Shown here: positions 1 through 9,447 of the stretch, piece by piece | Position numbering within the stretch: the first letter of the stretch is position 1 | Layout: every line of letters begins with the position of its first letter | Position numbers and translations under genes: made by a program | Origin: Bacteroidales bacterium | Lineage (GTDB): Bacteria; Bacteroidota; Bacteroidia; Bacteroidales; Marinilabiliaceae | Direction of reading: 5' to 3' | NCBI GenBank assembly: GCA_024401295.1 | Contig: JAKSLG010000014.1 | Span: 1-64,000 of the forward strand | DNA: 64,000 nucleotides | Notes under the pieces: generated by a model | Seen by the model: the letters and a program-made list of their open reading frames with translations, nothing else | What the model was told of the DNA's origin: nothing | Database searches by the model: none

Positions 1-60
1 ACGAGTTCTTCTCGCTTCCGTCTTCTGTCGGCACAGAAGATGGAAGACATGACCACATAT

Positions 61-172
61 TTCTCTTCAATTTCTCTTCATTTCTCCACAATTTCTCTTC
101 AATTCTCCTCAATTCTCTTCAATTTTCATCGGTTCTCCTCGGTTCTGTTCAGTTTCTCTTCGTTTGTAGACG
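61..172. repeat. 10-bp phased degenerate tandem repeat (consensus TTCTCYTCRR)
   Basis: About eleven imperfect copies of a pyrimidine-rich unit follow each other. From 93 to 152 the period is exactly 10 bp (units start at 93, 103, 113, 123, 133, 143); two earlier units are 11 bp long. Two more related units lie at 199-216. The period matches one helical turn. An open frame crosses the repeat, but its product is only a low-complexity Ser/Phe string, so I do not call it a gene. Function unknown; it sits about 260 bp upstream of groES. Confidence 0.75.
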
Positions 173-301
173 AGGGTAACACGAGGGGTATTCGAGGGTT
201 CCTCAATTCTCCCCAATTTCAAGTCTTGAACGATGACGCCAAATCGATTTTCTGCTCCAATTTTCCGCCAAAGACACATTTTGTCTCCAAAAACGCAATA
301 A

Positions 302-340
302 TGTCATGCGATTTTGTCATACTTTCTGCCAATATGTCAT
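302..340 (+). promoter_or_regulatory. three direct TGTCAT motifs upstream of groES
   Basis: TGTCAT occurs at 302-307, 315-320 and 335-340, with an inverted copy (TGACAT) at 364-369 inside the loop of the downstream palindrome. Repeated hexamers just upstream of a heat-shock operon suggest activator sites. Which protein binds them is not visible. Confidence 0.45.
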
Positions 341-347
341 AAATTTG
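313..347 (+). promoter_or_regulatory. groES promoter, primary-sigma type
   Basis: TAAATTTG (340-347) matches the Bacteroidota -7 consensus TAnnTTTG exactly. A TTTG at 313-316 lies 23 bp upstream, slightly long for the usual 19-21 bp. Transcription would begin near 353, right at the palindrome, leaving about 80 nt of leader. Confidence 0.6.
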
Positions 348-353
348 CTTTTG

Positions 354-378
354 GCACGCTTTGTGACATAAAGCGTGC
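354..378. promoter_or_regulatory. 9-7-9 inverted repeat, CIRCE-like operator or leader hairpin for groESL
   Basis: GCACGCTTT (354-362) and AAAGCGTGC (370-378) are perfect inverted copies around a 7-bp spacer. Layout and position near the predicted transcription start resemble HrcA/CIRCE operators, but the sequence is not CIRCE (TTAGCACTC-N9-GAGTGCTAA). The left arm overlaps TTGGCACG (351-358 region), a perfect sigma-54 -24 element, but the -12 position reads GTGAC rather than TTGCA. Confidence 0.6.
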
Positions 379-432
379 GGTCGCCGTTGTGACCACGATA
401 AAAAGAAAATAACAATAATAAAATAAAGACTT

Positions 433-711
433 ATGTCAGAAATCAAAGGTAAGATTCTTGCAGGCAAGGTGCTCGTAAAGCCACAGCCAGCAGAGACAAA
501 GACAGCAAGCGGCATCATCATTCCAGATGCTGCACAGGAGAAACCACTTCGTGGTGATGTAGTGCTCGTAGGCGCTGCAAAGAAGGATGAAGCAGTAGAA
601 GTAAAGGTTGGCGATGTAGTCCTCTATGGCAAATATGCCGGTCAGGAACTCACAATCGACGACGAGAAGTACCTCCTCATCAACCAGAGCGATGTTCTTT
701 ACATCTGCTAA
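433..711 (+). CDS. groES: Co-chaperonin GroES
   Basis: The 92-residue product is the heptameric lid that closes the GroEL folding chamber in the cytoplasm. It has the family's usual length and architecture: an N-terminal strand leading to K-V-L-V-K-P, a mobile loop around residues 18-32 (K-T-A-S-G-I-I-I-P), and a C-terminal half with the typical V-G-D-V-V-L-Y-G-K-Y-A-G. The ATG is preceded by an A-rich leader with no Shine-Dalgarno, normal for Bacteroidota. groEL follows after 28 bp, so the two form one operon. The TGTCAT motifs, the -7 box and the 9-7-9 palindrome upstream point to stress control. Identification is secure. Confidence 0.98.
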   Translation: MSEIKGKILAGKVLVKPQPAETKTASGIIIPDAAQEKPLRGDVVLVGAAKKDEAVEVKVGDVVLYGKYAGQELTIDDEKYLLINQSDVLYIC

Positions 712-733
712 TAACATTAATAATTAAGGATAG

Positions 734-2377
<1,644 letters not shown>

Positions 2378-2405
2378 TCCGTCAACTATTTGATAAACAT
2401 AATGG

Positions 2406-2440
2406 AGAGGGCACCTCAAGAGGGGTGTCCTCTTTTTTTT
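2406..2440 (+). terminator. intrinsic terminator of groESL
   Basis: A stem pairing AGAGGGCACC with GGTGTCCTCT (one G-U pair) is followed by a run of T. Located about 30 bp after the groEL stop. Confidence 0.9.
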
Positions 2441-2579
2441 TATGGGGTCTGGATGTCGAAAAGTCATGTGGAATCCTGTGCGAATCCAATGACAAACATC
2501 CGGAATTCTTCAACGAACGTATTATTGAGCGATAAGAGCCGTTGGTTGAAAAAAGAATTAGTGGCTGAAAAAGAGCCGA

Positions 2580-2587
2580 TATATTTG
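2580..2587 (+). promoter_or_regulatory. -7 box for the TonB-receptor/DUF4249 operon
   Basis: TATATTTG matches TAnnTTTG, 35 bp before the receptor ATG. No clear -33 TTTG at standard spacing. The rest of 2441-2621 shows no gene. Confidence 0.5.
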
Positions 2588-2621
2588 TGTCGTAATTAAT
2601 AGTTAACCCAATCTAAAACAA

Positions 2622-4724
2622 ATGAAGACACATTATTTATGCACAGCAATGCTCGTCCTGTCGTCGCTCAATGGAGCAGTAGCTCAGGAGACAGCCGTTG
2701 CAGACAGCAATTCCGTTCGGACCATAGTGCGTCGGATCGACGAAGTGACCGTAACAGGAAAGACGTCCGAGATTGAGAGCGTACAGATGGGACGCTCCAT
2801 CGTTACAGGACAACAGGTGGCCATGACACCTTCGCTTGCAGGCTTGCCCGATGTGATGACAACAATCCGTTCGATACCGGGCGTCTCGATGGGACGCGAA
2901 GGCAACTCTGCCATCTGGGTACGAGGAGGCAACAGGGGCCAGAATCTGATACTCTTTGATGGTATCAAGATCTACAATTCGAACCACTACTATGGTTTGG
3001 CGTCGCTCTTCAACGGCGATGTGATAGGCAAGGCCGATGTCTATAAAGGTAGTTTTCCCGCTTCGTATGGCGGACGAGCCTCATCGGTTATCGACATTAC
3101 ATCTGTTGAACCAGACCATGAAGACAGGCATTTCAAGGGTGCATTGGGAACAATGACGTCGAGCCTCTTCTTCTCGACACCCGTCAACGATCGCCTGTCG
3201 CTGTATGTTGCAGGACGCACAACATACTACAACCTGGTAAGAAAGTTTACCATGGAAGAGAACGAAGCGTCAAACTTCACCTTCTATGACTTGAACGGCA
3301 AACTTACATACAGGTTGTCGGACAGACAGCAGTTGTCGCTGTCGGCCTTTAGTGGATATGACTACAATTACTTTGAAGACAACGACTACGATAAATACTA
3401 TGATGGACAGAAGATTCGCAATGGCGGCATCTCTCTTTCACATCAGTTTGTCAGTGGTCCGTATCTGTGGAAGACGACATTCTCCATCTCCAACTACCGC
3501 AATACGTTCAACTATGACAATATCTATCAGGACAAACCACAAGCTGGCGTAATACCGACGATTCAGGAGAAATCCAGCATATCGACACGTTTGAGAGATA
3601 TGACGTTGCGTTCTTCGCTCGATATTGATGCGGGCCGACACCAACTCAATACCGGTCTGGAAGTGACAGGTACGAAGGCATCACCTTTTTTGACCCATAC
3701 CATAAATATTGAGCATATGAAGATCGTTGGAGATACTGTTACGGGATTTGTCCACGACAAGCGGGCCTTGGAGATGGCGGTCTATGGAAGCGACGAATTC
3801 AGAGTCAATGATGCTTTGAGCGTAATGGCCGGACTACGACTCTGCGGCAACGTGGTGCGCGATACGTCTTATTTCGGCATTGAACCCCGATTCTCGATAC
3901 GTTACAAGCTTTCGCCTCAATCATCAATCAAAGCCAACTACACGATGATGAGACAGTACATGCACAACATAAACCAGTTGTCGTCATCAAACGAGATGGA
4001 CATGTGGATGCCGTCGAGCAAGAAGATTAAGCCGGAAACGGCCCAGCAAGTGTCATTGGGATACTTCTGGAATGGAGGCGGTGTGTTGGCATTCTCGGCA
4101 GAAGTCTTCTACAAGAAGATGAAAAATCTGATCGACTACAGAAACAGCTCCAGCAGTCTTTTCATGATTACGTCGGAAGAGATATCCAGATCTATTCTCT
4201 TGAATGGCATAGGACGAAGTTATGGACTGGAAATATCATCGGCAATCAATTTCGACAACGTGACAGTCAACGCCTCCTACACACTGTCTCGCTCGGAGCG
4301 AAAATTCAGCGAAATTAATCGAGGACATTGGTTCACCGACTATTTTGACCGTACACACGATCTCTCTGTGTCTGCCCTCTGGCGCATCAACACGAACTGG
4401 AGTCTCAGCGGGAACTTCAATCTGATGAGTGGAACCCTCGTCACCATTCCGGAATGTCAGGTAACCGGTTGTGTGGCCGACTATGTGTACATAAGCAAAA
4501 TCAACAATTGTCGTCTGCCTCTCTACCATCGTCTCGACCTCGGTCTCCACTATGAACGTGAACTGCGAAATCATCACAGGCTTGGAGTCGCATTTAATCT
4601 ATATAACGTCTATTGCCAGAAGAATGCGACAACCGTTGACGTCAGTCCTTCTGGAGGGAAACTGTGGAAAGACTGCATATTCCCAACCATTGTACCAACA
4701 ATAACAGTAACATATACACTATAA
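2622..4724 (+). CDS. TonB-dependent outer-membrane receptor
   Basis: A 700-residue outer-membrane transporter for active uptake, powered by TonB-ExbB-ExbD. It has a signal peptide (residues 1-21, ending A-V-A-Q), a TonB-box-like stretch near 40-46 (D-E-V-T-V-T-G), a plug domain to about 165 (I-W-V-R-G-G-N-R-G-Q-N-L-I-L-F-D-G) and then a 22-strand-type beta-barrel with many alternating aromatic strands. The N-terminal carboxypeptidase-D-like domain common in Bacteroidota receptors is absent, so it is not a typical SusC. The next gene, 10 bp downstream, is a DUF4249 lipoprotein, a frequent partner of this receptor class. The substrate cannot be read from the sequence. Confidence 0.92.
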   Translation: MKTHYLCTAMLVLSSLNGAVAQETAVADSNSVRTIVRRIDEVTVTGKTSEIESVQMGRSIVTGQQVAMTPSLAGLPDVMTTIRSIPGVSMGREGNSAIWVRGGNRGQNLILFDGIKIYNSNHYYGLASLFNGDVIGKADVYKGSFPASYGGRASSVIDITSVEPDHEDRHFKGALGTMTSSLFFSTPVNDRLSLYVAGRTTYYNLVRKFTMEENEASNFTFYDLNGKLTYRLSDRQQLSLSAFSGYDYNYFEDNDYDKYYDGQKIRNGGISLSHQFVSGPYLWKTTFSISNYRNTFNYDNIYQDKPQAGVIPTIQEKSSISTRLRDMTLRSSLDIDAGRHQLNTGLEVTGTKASPFLTHTINIEHMKIVGDTVTGFVHDKRALEMAVYGSDEFRVNDALSVMAGLRLCGNVVRDTSYFGIEPRFSIRYKLSPQSSIKANYTMMRQYMHNINQLSSSNEMDMWMPSSKKIKPETAQQVSLGYFWNGGGVLAFSAEVFYKKMKNLIDYRNSSSSLFMITSEEISRSILLNGIGRSYGLEISSAINFDNVTVNASYTLSRSERKFSEINRGHWFTDYFDRTHDLSVSALWRINTNWSLSGNFNLMSGTLVTIPECQVTGCVADYVYISKINNCRLPLYHRLDLGLHYERELRNHHRLGVAFNLYNVYCQKNATTVDVSPSGGKLWKDCIFPTIVPTITVTYTL

Positions 4725-4733
4725 CGCATAACA

Positions 4734-5606
4734 ATGAAAAACACGATATACGCAGTCATGACGCTAATGATGCTCATGACCTCATGCAACGAAGAATATC
4801 CCCTCGAGGGACTTGAATATCCGGTTTGTGACGAGAAGATGGTCCTGCAAGGATATATCTTTTCCGATGGCGGCGTTGAGGCTACTGTTAGCCGTACGAT
4901 ACCGTTCAGTCAAATTAAAGAGAAGTACTATTATGGCTTTGAGGAATATGAAGACAATGGTCCCGACGCATCCATCGCCGATGCACAATTGTACTTGTGC
5001 GAAGACGGCAAGGTGGTGATTGAAGTGCCTCGTGTCGAAGGCGTCAACTATAGCCTTGAGGCGGGGGCATGGAATATGGCTCCTGACAGAAAATATAGCC
5101 TCAAGGTCGTCAGCCAGTCGTTCGGTACGGCCTCTTCCGAACCGTATGAAATGCCAAGCCTGGTTGGCTTCAAGAATGTTGAAGTCTCTAGGCTCATGTA
5201 TTGGTACGCCGAATGTAGTGTCAGTTTCGAAAACAACGAACCGGATCAGCGTTATAGGGTGAAAATATCTAAATATAATTCCGGAATGGAACTGACGATG
5301 CCGGTCATCCGAGATCTGATGTCGTATGGGGAACTGGGTGATGAAAATTCCAGTTCATTTTACTTGGATGAGTGTGATAGCGTTCATGTTGAACTATGGC
5401 ATTTTGATAATCGCTATGGCCCGTTTATGGATGCTAGGAATCAATATGTTATGGCGTTCGTCGATGAATCTGCAGAAAAATTTACTGCTCCGGAGGGCAA
5501 CGTAGATACGACATTTGGAATGGTGGTCAATGTTTCTCGCGTCAAAACATCGCTGAAGATTCCTGAACGAGACCCTGAGATGGATGATAGATATGGAGGC
5601 TACTAA
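4734..5606 (+). CDS. DUF4249-family lipoprotein
   Basis: A 290-residue predicted lipoprotein with lipobox M-L-M-T-S-C (Cys18). The fold-family assignment rests on the early segment V-L-Q-G-Y-I-F followed by V-S-R-T-I-P-F, typical of DUF4249, and on position directly after a TonB-dependent receptor. DUF4249 proteins are thought to be surface partners of their receptor; their biochemical role is not established. The 10-bp spacing implies co-transcription and probably joint function in ligand capture. The protein ends in an acidic stretch (E-R-D-P-E-M-D-D). Confidence 0.8.
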   Translation: MKNTIYAVMTLMMLMTSCNEEYPLEGLEYPVCDEKMVLQGYIFSDGGVEATVSRTIPFSQIKEKYYYGFEEYEDNGPDASIADAQLYLCEDGKVVIEVPRVEGVNYSLEAGAWNMAPDRKYSLKVVSQSFGTASSEPYEMPSLVGFKNVEVSRLMYWYAECSVSFENNEPDQRYRVKISKYNSGMELTMPVIRDLMSYGELGDENSSSFYLDECDSVHVELWHFDNRYGPFMDARNQYVMAFVDESAEKFTAPEGNVDTTFGMVVNVSRVKTSLKIPERDPEMDDRYGGY

Positions 5607-5654
5607 ATGTAGTGGTTGAAACTGTTCTGCATCAGGATATAGGAAAAATCTTCC

Positions 5655-5662
5655 TATCTTTG
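5655..5662 (+). promoter_or_regulatory. -7 box for the M23 peptidase operon
   Basis: TATCTTTG, an exact TAnnTTTG match, 23 bp before the ATG at 5686. Confidence 0.6.
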
Positions 5663-5685
5663 CGACCTACTAAATTATCTCGGGG

Positions 5686-7347
5686 ATGAAAATATTACAG
5701 ACAGCATTGATTCTCCTTGCAACGCTGAGTTGCATTGCACAAAACAAATATCCTTATCCGATGGATATACCTGTGAGTCTAAGTGCTTCCTATGCCGAAT
5801 TGCGTGCCAATCATTTCCACTCAGGACTTGATATGTCAACAAAGGGCGTGGTCGGTGTCGGCGTGAAATCTGTTGCAGATGGTTATGTGTCGCGCATCAA
5901 GATTTCGCCGTATGGATATGGCCATGCGCTGTATATCACTCACGACGATGGCAATACGACCGTGTATGGACATCTTCAGGGCTATTGCGACAAGATTGAA
6001 GACGTTGTCCGTCGTGAACAATACAAGCATAAATCTTTCGAGATTGATGTGATGTTGAAAAAAGGGGAGATCAGTGTGAAGCGTGGCGAAATTGTTGCCT
6101 TCTCAGGAAATACGGGTGGCAGCGGTGGTCCGCATCTGCATTTCGAGGTTCGCGATACGAAGACCGAAGAACCGCTAAATCCTCTTGCATATCTCGAAGC
6201 TATTCCAGATGCTCTTGCCCCGACAATCTATGGCATCAAGCTTTACGGACAAAACGATTCTGCGCAAATCGCGGGCCGATGCTCTGATCGATATTATTCT
6301 CTGAAAGAGATTGAAGGTCAGACCATTGACGTCTTTGGCGAGATTGGAGCGGGTGTTCATGCCGTTGACTATTTCGTCCAGGGTGGTCGTCCTTGCGGCG
6401 TGAGCGAGATAAAGCTGTATGATGGCGAAACGCTTGTCTTCCATTCGCTTATAGATAGATTCTCGTTCGATGATACACGTTTTATCAACAGTCATATTGA
6501 CTATGCAGAACGGGCTAAAAACCAGCGATTCGTACAAAAGAGTTTTACTGATCCTAATAACAAGCTGAAGATCTATCGCGCTGAGAAGAGTGTCCGTGTG
6601 CGTGAAAATGAGATTCACAACATGCGATACGAACTCATGGATTTCAATGGAAACCGCAGAAGTGTGAAGTTCGCTGTCCGCGGCAAACGCAATCCACAGG
6701 CATTGAAGCGCAGACACAAGGGCGAAAAAGCTGAGTGGGCAAAGACGTGGGCGAAAGACACGCTTGGCATAAGCGTAGTTATCAGCCGCGAGTCGTTGTA
6801 TAAAGATGAATGGATTGAAATTGAGGGTATTAACCTCAATAATGACGTCTCTATCTATCAGATCGGAACCGACCAGATAGGACTTCAGAAAGCCATATCG
6901 ATAACACTTCCGATAGCCGATGTGCAAAAGAAAAATGCAGACAGGCTGTTTCTCGGCAAGGTGAACGAGAAAGGAGTTCTCAGCTTTGTCGATAAAGGCG
7001 TGATTTCGGGCGACATGCTTACAGGAAAAAGCAAGACTTTCGGGCAGTTTACAATCGGTGTTGACACCATTGCGCCGAAAATCTGGACTAAGAATACGCG
7101 TACAAGGTTGACGCAGCAAAACAACATAATGATAGGTATTTCAGATAACCTGAGCGGCATCAGAAAATATAATTGCTACATCGACGGACAGTGGGTCTGC
7201 ATGGAATATGACTATAAGCAGACGCGACTTTGGAACAAGGTGTCTAAGCTCAATCTGAAGACCGGTGACCATGTCATAGAAGCTGTCATCGAGGACGAAT
7301 GTGGTAATGAGTCGCGCTGGACTTGGAATTTTACAATCGTAGATTAA
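5686..7347 (+). CDS. M23 (LytM-type) metallopeptidase, exported
   Basis: A 553-residue secreted protein with signal peptide (1-18). The N-terminal third is an M23 domain that cleaves, or regulates cleavage of, peptidoglycan cross-links: zinc ligands H45 and D49 in H-F-H-S-G-L-D, then H150-L-H152 in G-G-P-H-L-H-F-E. All expected ligands are present, so it should be active. Residues about 180-553 are a long Bacteroidota-specific extension rich in beta structure, probably Ig-like, of unknown role. The gene leads a run with the TPR protein 14 bp downstream and an ABC exporter after that, which fits an envelope-biogenesis operon. Confidence 0.88.
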   Translation: MKILQTALILLATLSCIAQNKYPYPMDIPVSLSASYAELRANHFHSGLDMSTKGVVGVGVKSVADGYVSRIKISPYGYGHALYITHDDGNTTVYGHLQGYCDKIEDVVRREQYKHKSFEIDVMLKKGEISVKRGEIVAFSGNTGGSGGPHLHFEVRDTKTEEPLNPLAYLEAIPDALAPTIYGIKLYGQNDSAQIAGRCSDRYYSLKEIEGQTIDVFGEIGAGVHAVDYFVQGGRPCGVSEIKLYDGETLVFHSLIDRFSFDDTRFINSHIDYAERAKNQRFVQKSFTDPNNKLKIYRAEKSVRVRENEIHNMRYELMDFNGNRRSVKFAVRGKRNPQALKRRHKGEKAEWAKTWAKDTLGISVVISRESLYKDEWIEIEGINLNNDVSIYQIGTDQIGLQKAISITLPIADVQKKNADRLFLGKVNEKGVLSFVDKGVISGDMLTGKSKTFGQFTIGVDTIAPKIWTKNTRTRLTQQNNIMIGISDNLSGIRKYNCYIDGQWVCMEYDYKQTRLWNKVSKLNLKTGDHVIEAVIEDECGNESRWTWNFTIVD

Positions 7348-7361
7348 AAACGACATAAAAC

Positions 7362-9446
7362 ATGAAACGGATATTGTTGATAGTTGCCATGGCGCTCATG
7401 ACTACAATGGCGCATGCACAACTCAATACGAGCCGCATCATGCAGATTGGACGCAATGCACTCTATTTCGAGGACTATGTTCTTTCGATACAGTATTTCA
7501 ACAGAGTGATTAATATGAAGCCGTATCTGGCTGATCCATACTACTATAGAGGTGTTGCCAAGTTCTATCTCGATGATCTCAATGGCGCGTCCAAAGACTG
7601 CGAGATTGCGATATCCATCAACCCGTTCATGATAGGCGCATATAATCTTCGTGGCATCATTCGACTGCGTCAGGGACACTCGCAGGAGGCTCTTGAAGAT
7701 TTCGAAACGGGATTGAAGTATGAGCCGGATAACCTGAATCTCATTCTTAATCTGGGTATTGCGAACATCAATCTCAAGGAGTATGACAAGGCAATTGCCG
7801 ACTATGATAAGCTTTTGGGCTATGACAAACGGAATGTTCCGGCAATTCTCTATCGCGGTATTGCGCTTGTCAACAAGGGCGACTCGATAGCTGCCATGAA
7901 TGAGTTCAAGCGAGCCTCTGACATCAATAAATATTCGACAGACGCATACACGTATCTCGGAATGCTCCACTATCAGATGAAGCAGTACGACGAAGCACTC
8001 AGCGACTATAATCGTCTTTATGAGCTTCGTCCGCATGATGCGAATATACTTGTCAATCGTGCGATTACGAAGTATAACCTCGACGATTTCCGTGGCTGTT
8101 TTGAGGATCTTGACAATGCGATAGCTCTCGATGGCAAGAATAAGCTGGCCTATGCCAACAGAGGCAATCTGAGGGCTCAGGTTGGCGACTACAACAATGC
8201 CATCACCGATTTCTCGCGAGTCCTTTCGCTCGATCCGAGTGATGACATCGCATTGTTCAATCGCGCAATGCTCTATATCGAAACAGGCGATATGAAAAGC
8301 GCCTTGTCCGACCTGGACATCATTGTTGCAAAGCATCCCGATTTCGGCCCTGCCTACTATCAGCGTGCAATTGCAAAGCGTTACCTTAACGACAAGGAAG
8401 GTTCTGAACGAGATTATATGACAGCATATACGTTTGAGCAGGAACGCATAAAGCGCGGTCTTGAAAATGGTAAAAATGCTGATTCAGAGGACGCTGGGAA
8501 TGACAAGAACGACGATAAAAAAGAGAAGAAAAACAGCCGAAGCAAAAACGATAACGACATAAAGAAATATGACCAGATGGTCGTCGTCAGCGATTTTGAG
8601 GACAATGACAACAAACTGAAGCAGCATGAATCTGAGCAGATTCGAGGTCGTGTTCAAGACAGGGATATCGCCATCGATCTTGAGCCGGTGTTTGAACTGA
8701 GTTTCTTCTCGGCTGATACGATTCTGCCTCGTGCACGTTACTACCAAAAGAGCGTCGAGCAGTTTAACAACAGCAAAGTCTATGTTAAGCCGCTTGTCAT
8801 CACAAACCGTGAATATTCAAGCGATGGCAACAATGCCCTTCATTGCTTCGAGCAGATTCATGAAACATCGAAACGCATTGATACAGAACCTACTAACTAT
8901 GATCTTTACATGGTTCGTGGCACACTCTACAATAATGTCATGAATTATAACAACGCAATCAACGATTTCAACGTATGCATCCTTAAGAATCCGTTCGATG
9001 TCAACGCTATCTTCAATCGTGCGGCGACACGCTATAAAATGGTCGAGGTGGTGCGTTCAATGGAAAGCGAGACTGCTGCTATTGGCGAAGGACATCTCGG
9101 GCAGGCCAGCACAATGCGCAATGAGTTGTCGATTCTTGATTTCGATCTCATCATGAGCGATTTGAAACAGGTCGTTCAGATGGAACCGGGCTTTGAATTC
9201 GCATATTACAACATGAGCCTTGTCCATTGTGCTCGCAAGCAATACGACGAAGCCATGGCCATGCTTACGAAGGCAATTGAAATTGATTCGGGTTTTGCTG
9301 AAGCATATTTTAATCGAGGTATAATCAACATATATCTTGGTAATGAAAAACAAGGCGCGCAGGACTTGAGCAAGGCGGGTGAACTTGGAATTGCAAAAGC
9401 ATATAATGTTATAAAACGCTATACGGGAGAACATAAGGAAGAATGA
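7362..9446 (+). CDS. Exported tetratricopeptide-repeat protein
   Basis: A 694-residue protein with signal peptide (ending A-H-A-Q, about residue 20). At least ten TPR units can be seen, about 34 residues each, in two blocks: 25-355 and 505-685. They are separated by a charged Asp/Lys/Asn-rich linker (about 372-410) and a short region of unclear fold. TPR arrays are protein-docking scaffolds, so this is probably a periplasmic or outer-membrane-associated assembly factor. It lies between an M23 hydrolase and an ABC exporter (the ATG of the exporter starts 2 bp after this stop). No specific partner can be named. Confidence 0.85.
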   Translation: MKRILLIVAMALMTTMAHAQLNTSRIMQIGRNALYFEDYVLSIQYFNRVINMKPYLADPYYYRGVAKFYLDDLNGASKDCEIAISINPFMIGAYNLRGIIRLRQGHSQEALEDFETGLKYEPDNLNLILNLGIANINLKEYDKAIADYDKLLGYDKRNVPAILYRGIALVNKGDSIAAMNEFKRASDINKYSTDAYTYLGMLHYQMKQYDEALSDYNRLYELRPHDANILVNRAITKYNLDDFRGCFEDLDNAIALDGKNKLAYANRGNLRAQVGDYNNAITDFSRVLSLDPSDDIALFNRAMLYIETGDMKSALSDLDIIVAKHPDFGPAYYQRAIAKRYLNDKEGSERDYMTAYTFEQERIKRGLENGKNADSEDAGNDKNDDKKEKKNSRSKNDNDIKKYDQMVVVSDFEDNDNKLKQHESEQIRGRVQDRDIAIDLEPVFELSFFSADTILPRARYYQKSVEQFNNSKVYVKPLVITNREYSSDGNNALHCFEQIHETSKRIDTEPTNYDLYMVRGTLYNNVMNYNNAINDFNVCILKNPFDVNAIFNRAATRYKMVEVVRSMESETAAIGEGHLGQASTMRNELSILDFDLIMSDLKQVVQMEPGFEFAYYNMSLVHCARKQYDEAMAMLTKAIEIDSGFAEAYFNRGIINIYLGNEKQGAQDLSKAGELGIAKAYNVIKRYTGEHKEE

Positions 9447-9447
9447 T

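Noticed and set aside
40..342. 100-residue open frame crossing the phased repeat
   Set aside because: The product is a low-complexity Ser/Phe/Leu string created by the repeat, with no leader or family.
354..378. Canonical CIRCE operator of HrcA
   Set aside because: Geometry is similar, but the arms are GCACGCTTT/AAAGCGTGC, not TTAGCACTC/GAGTGCTAA.
2622..5606. SusC/SusD polysaccharide locus
   Set aside because: The receptor lacks the usual N-terminal domain, and the partner is DUF4249, not a SusD-like protein; no glycoside hydrolases are nearby.
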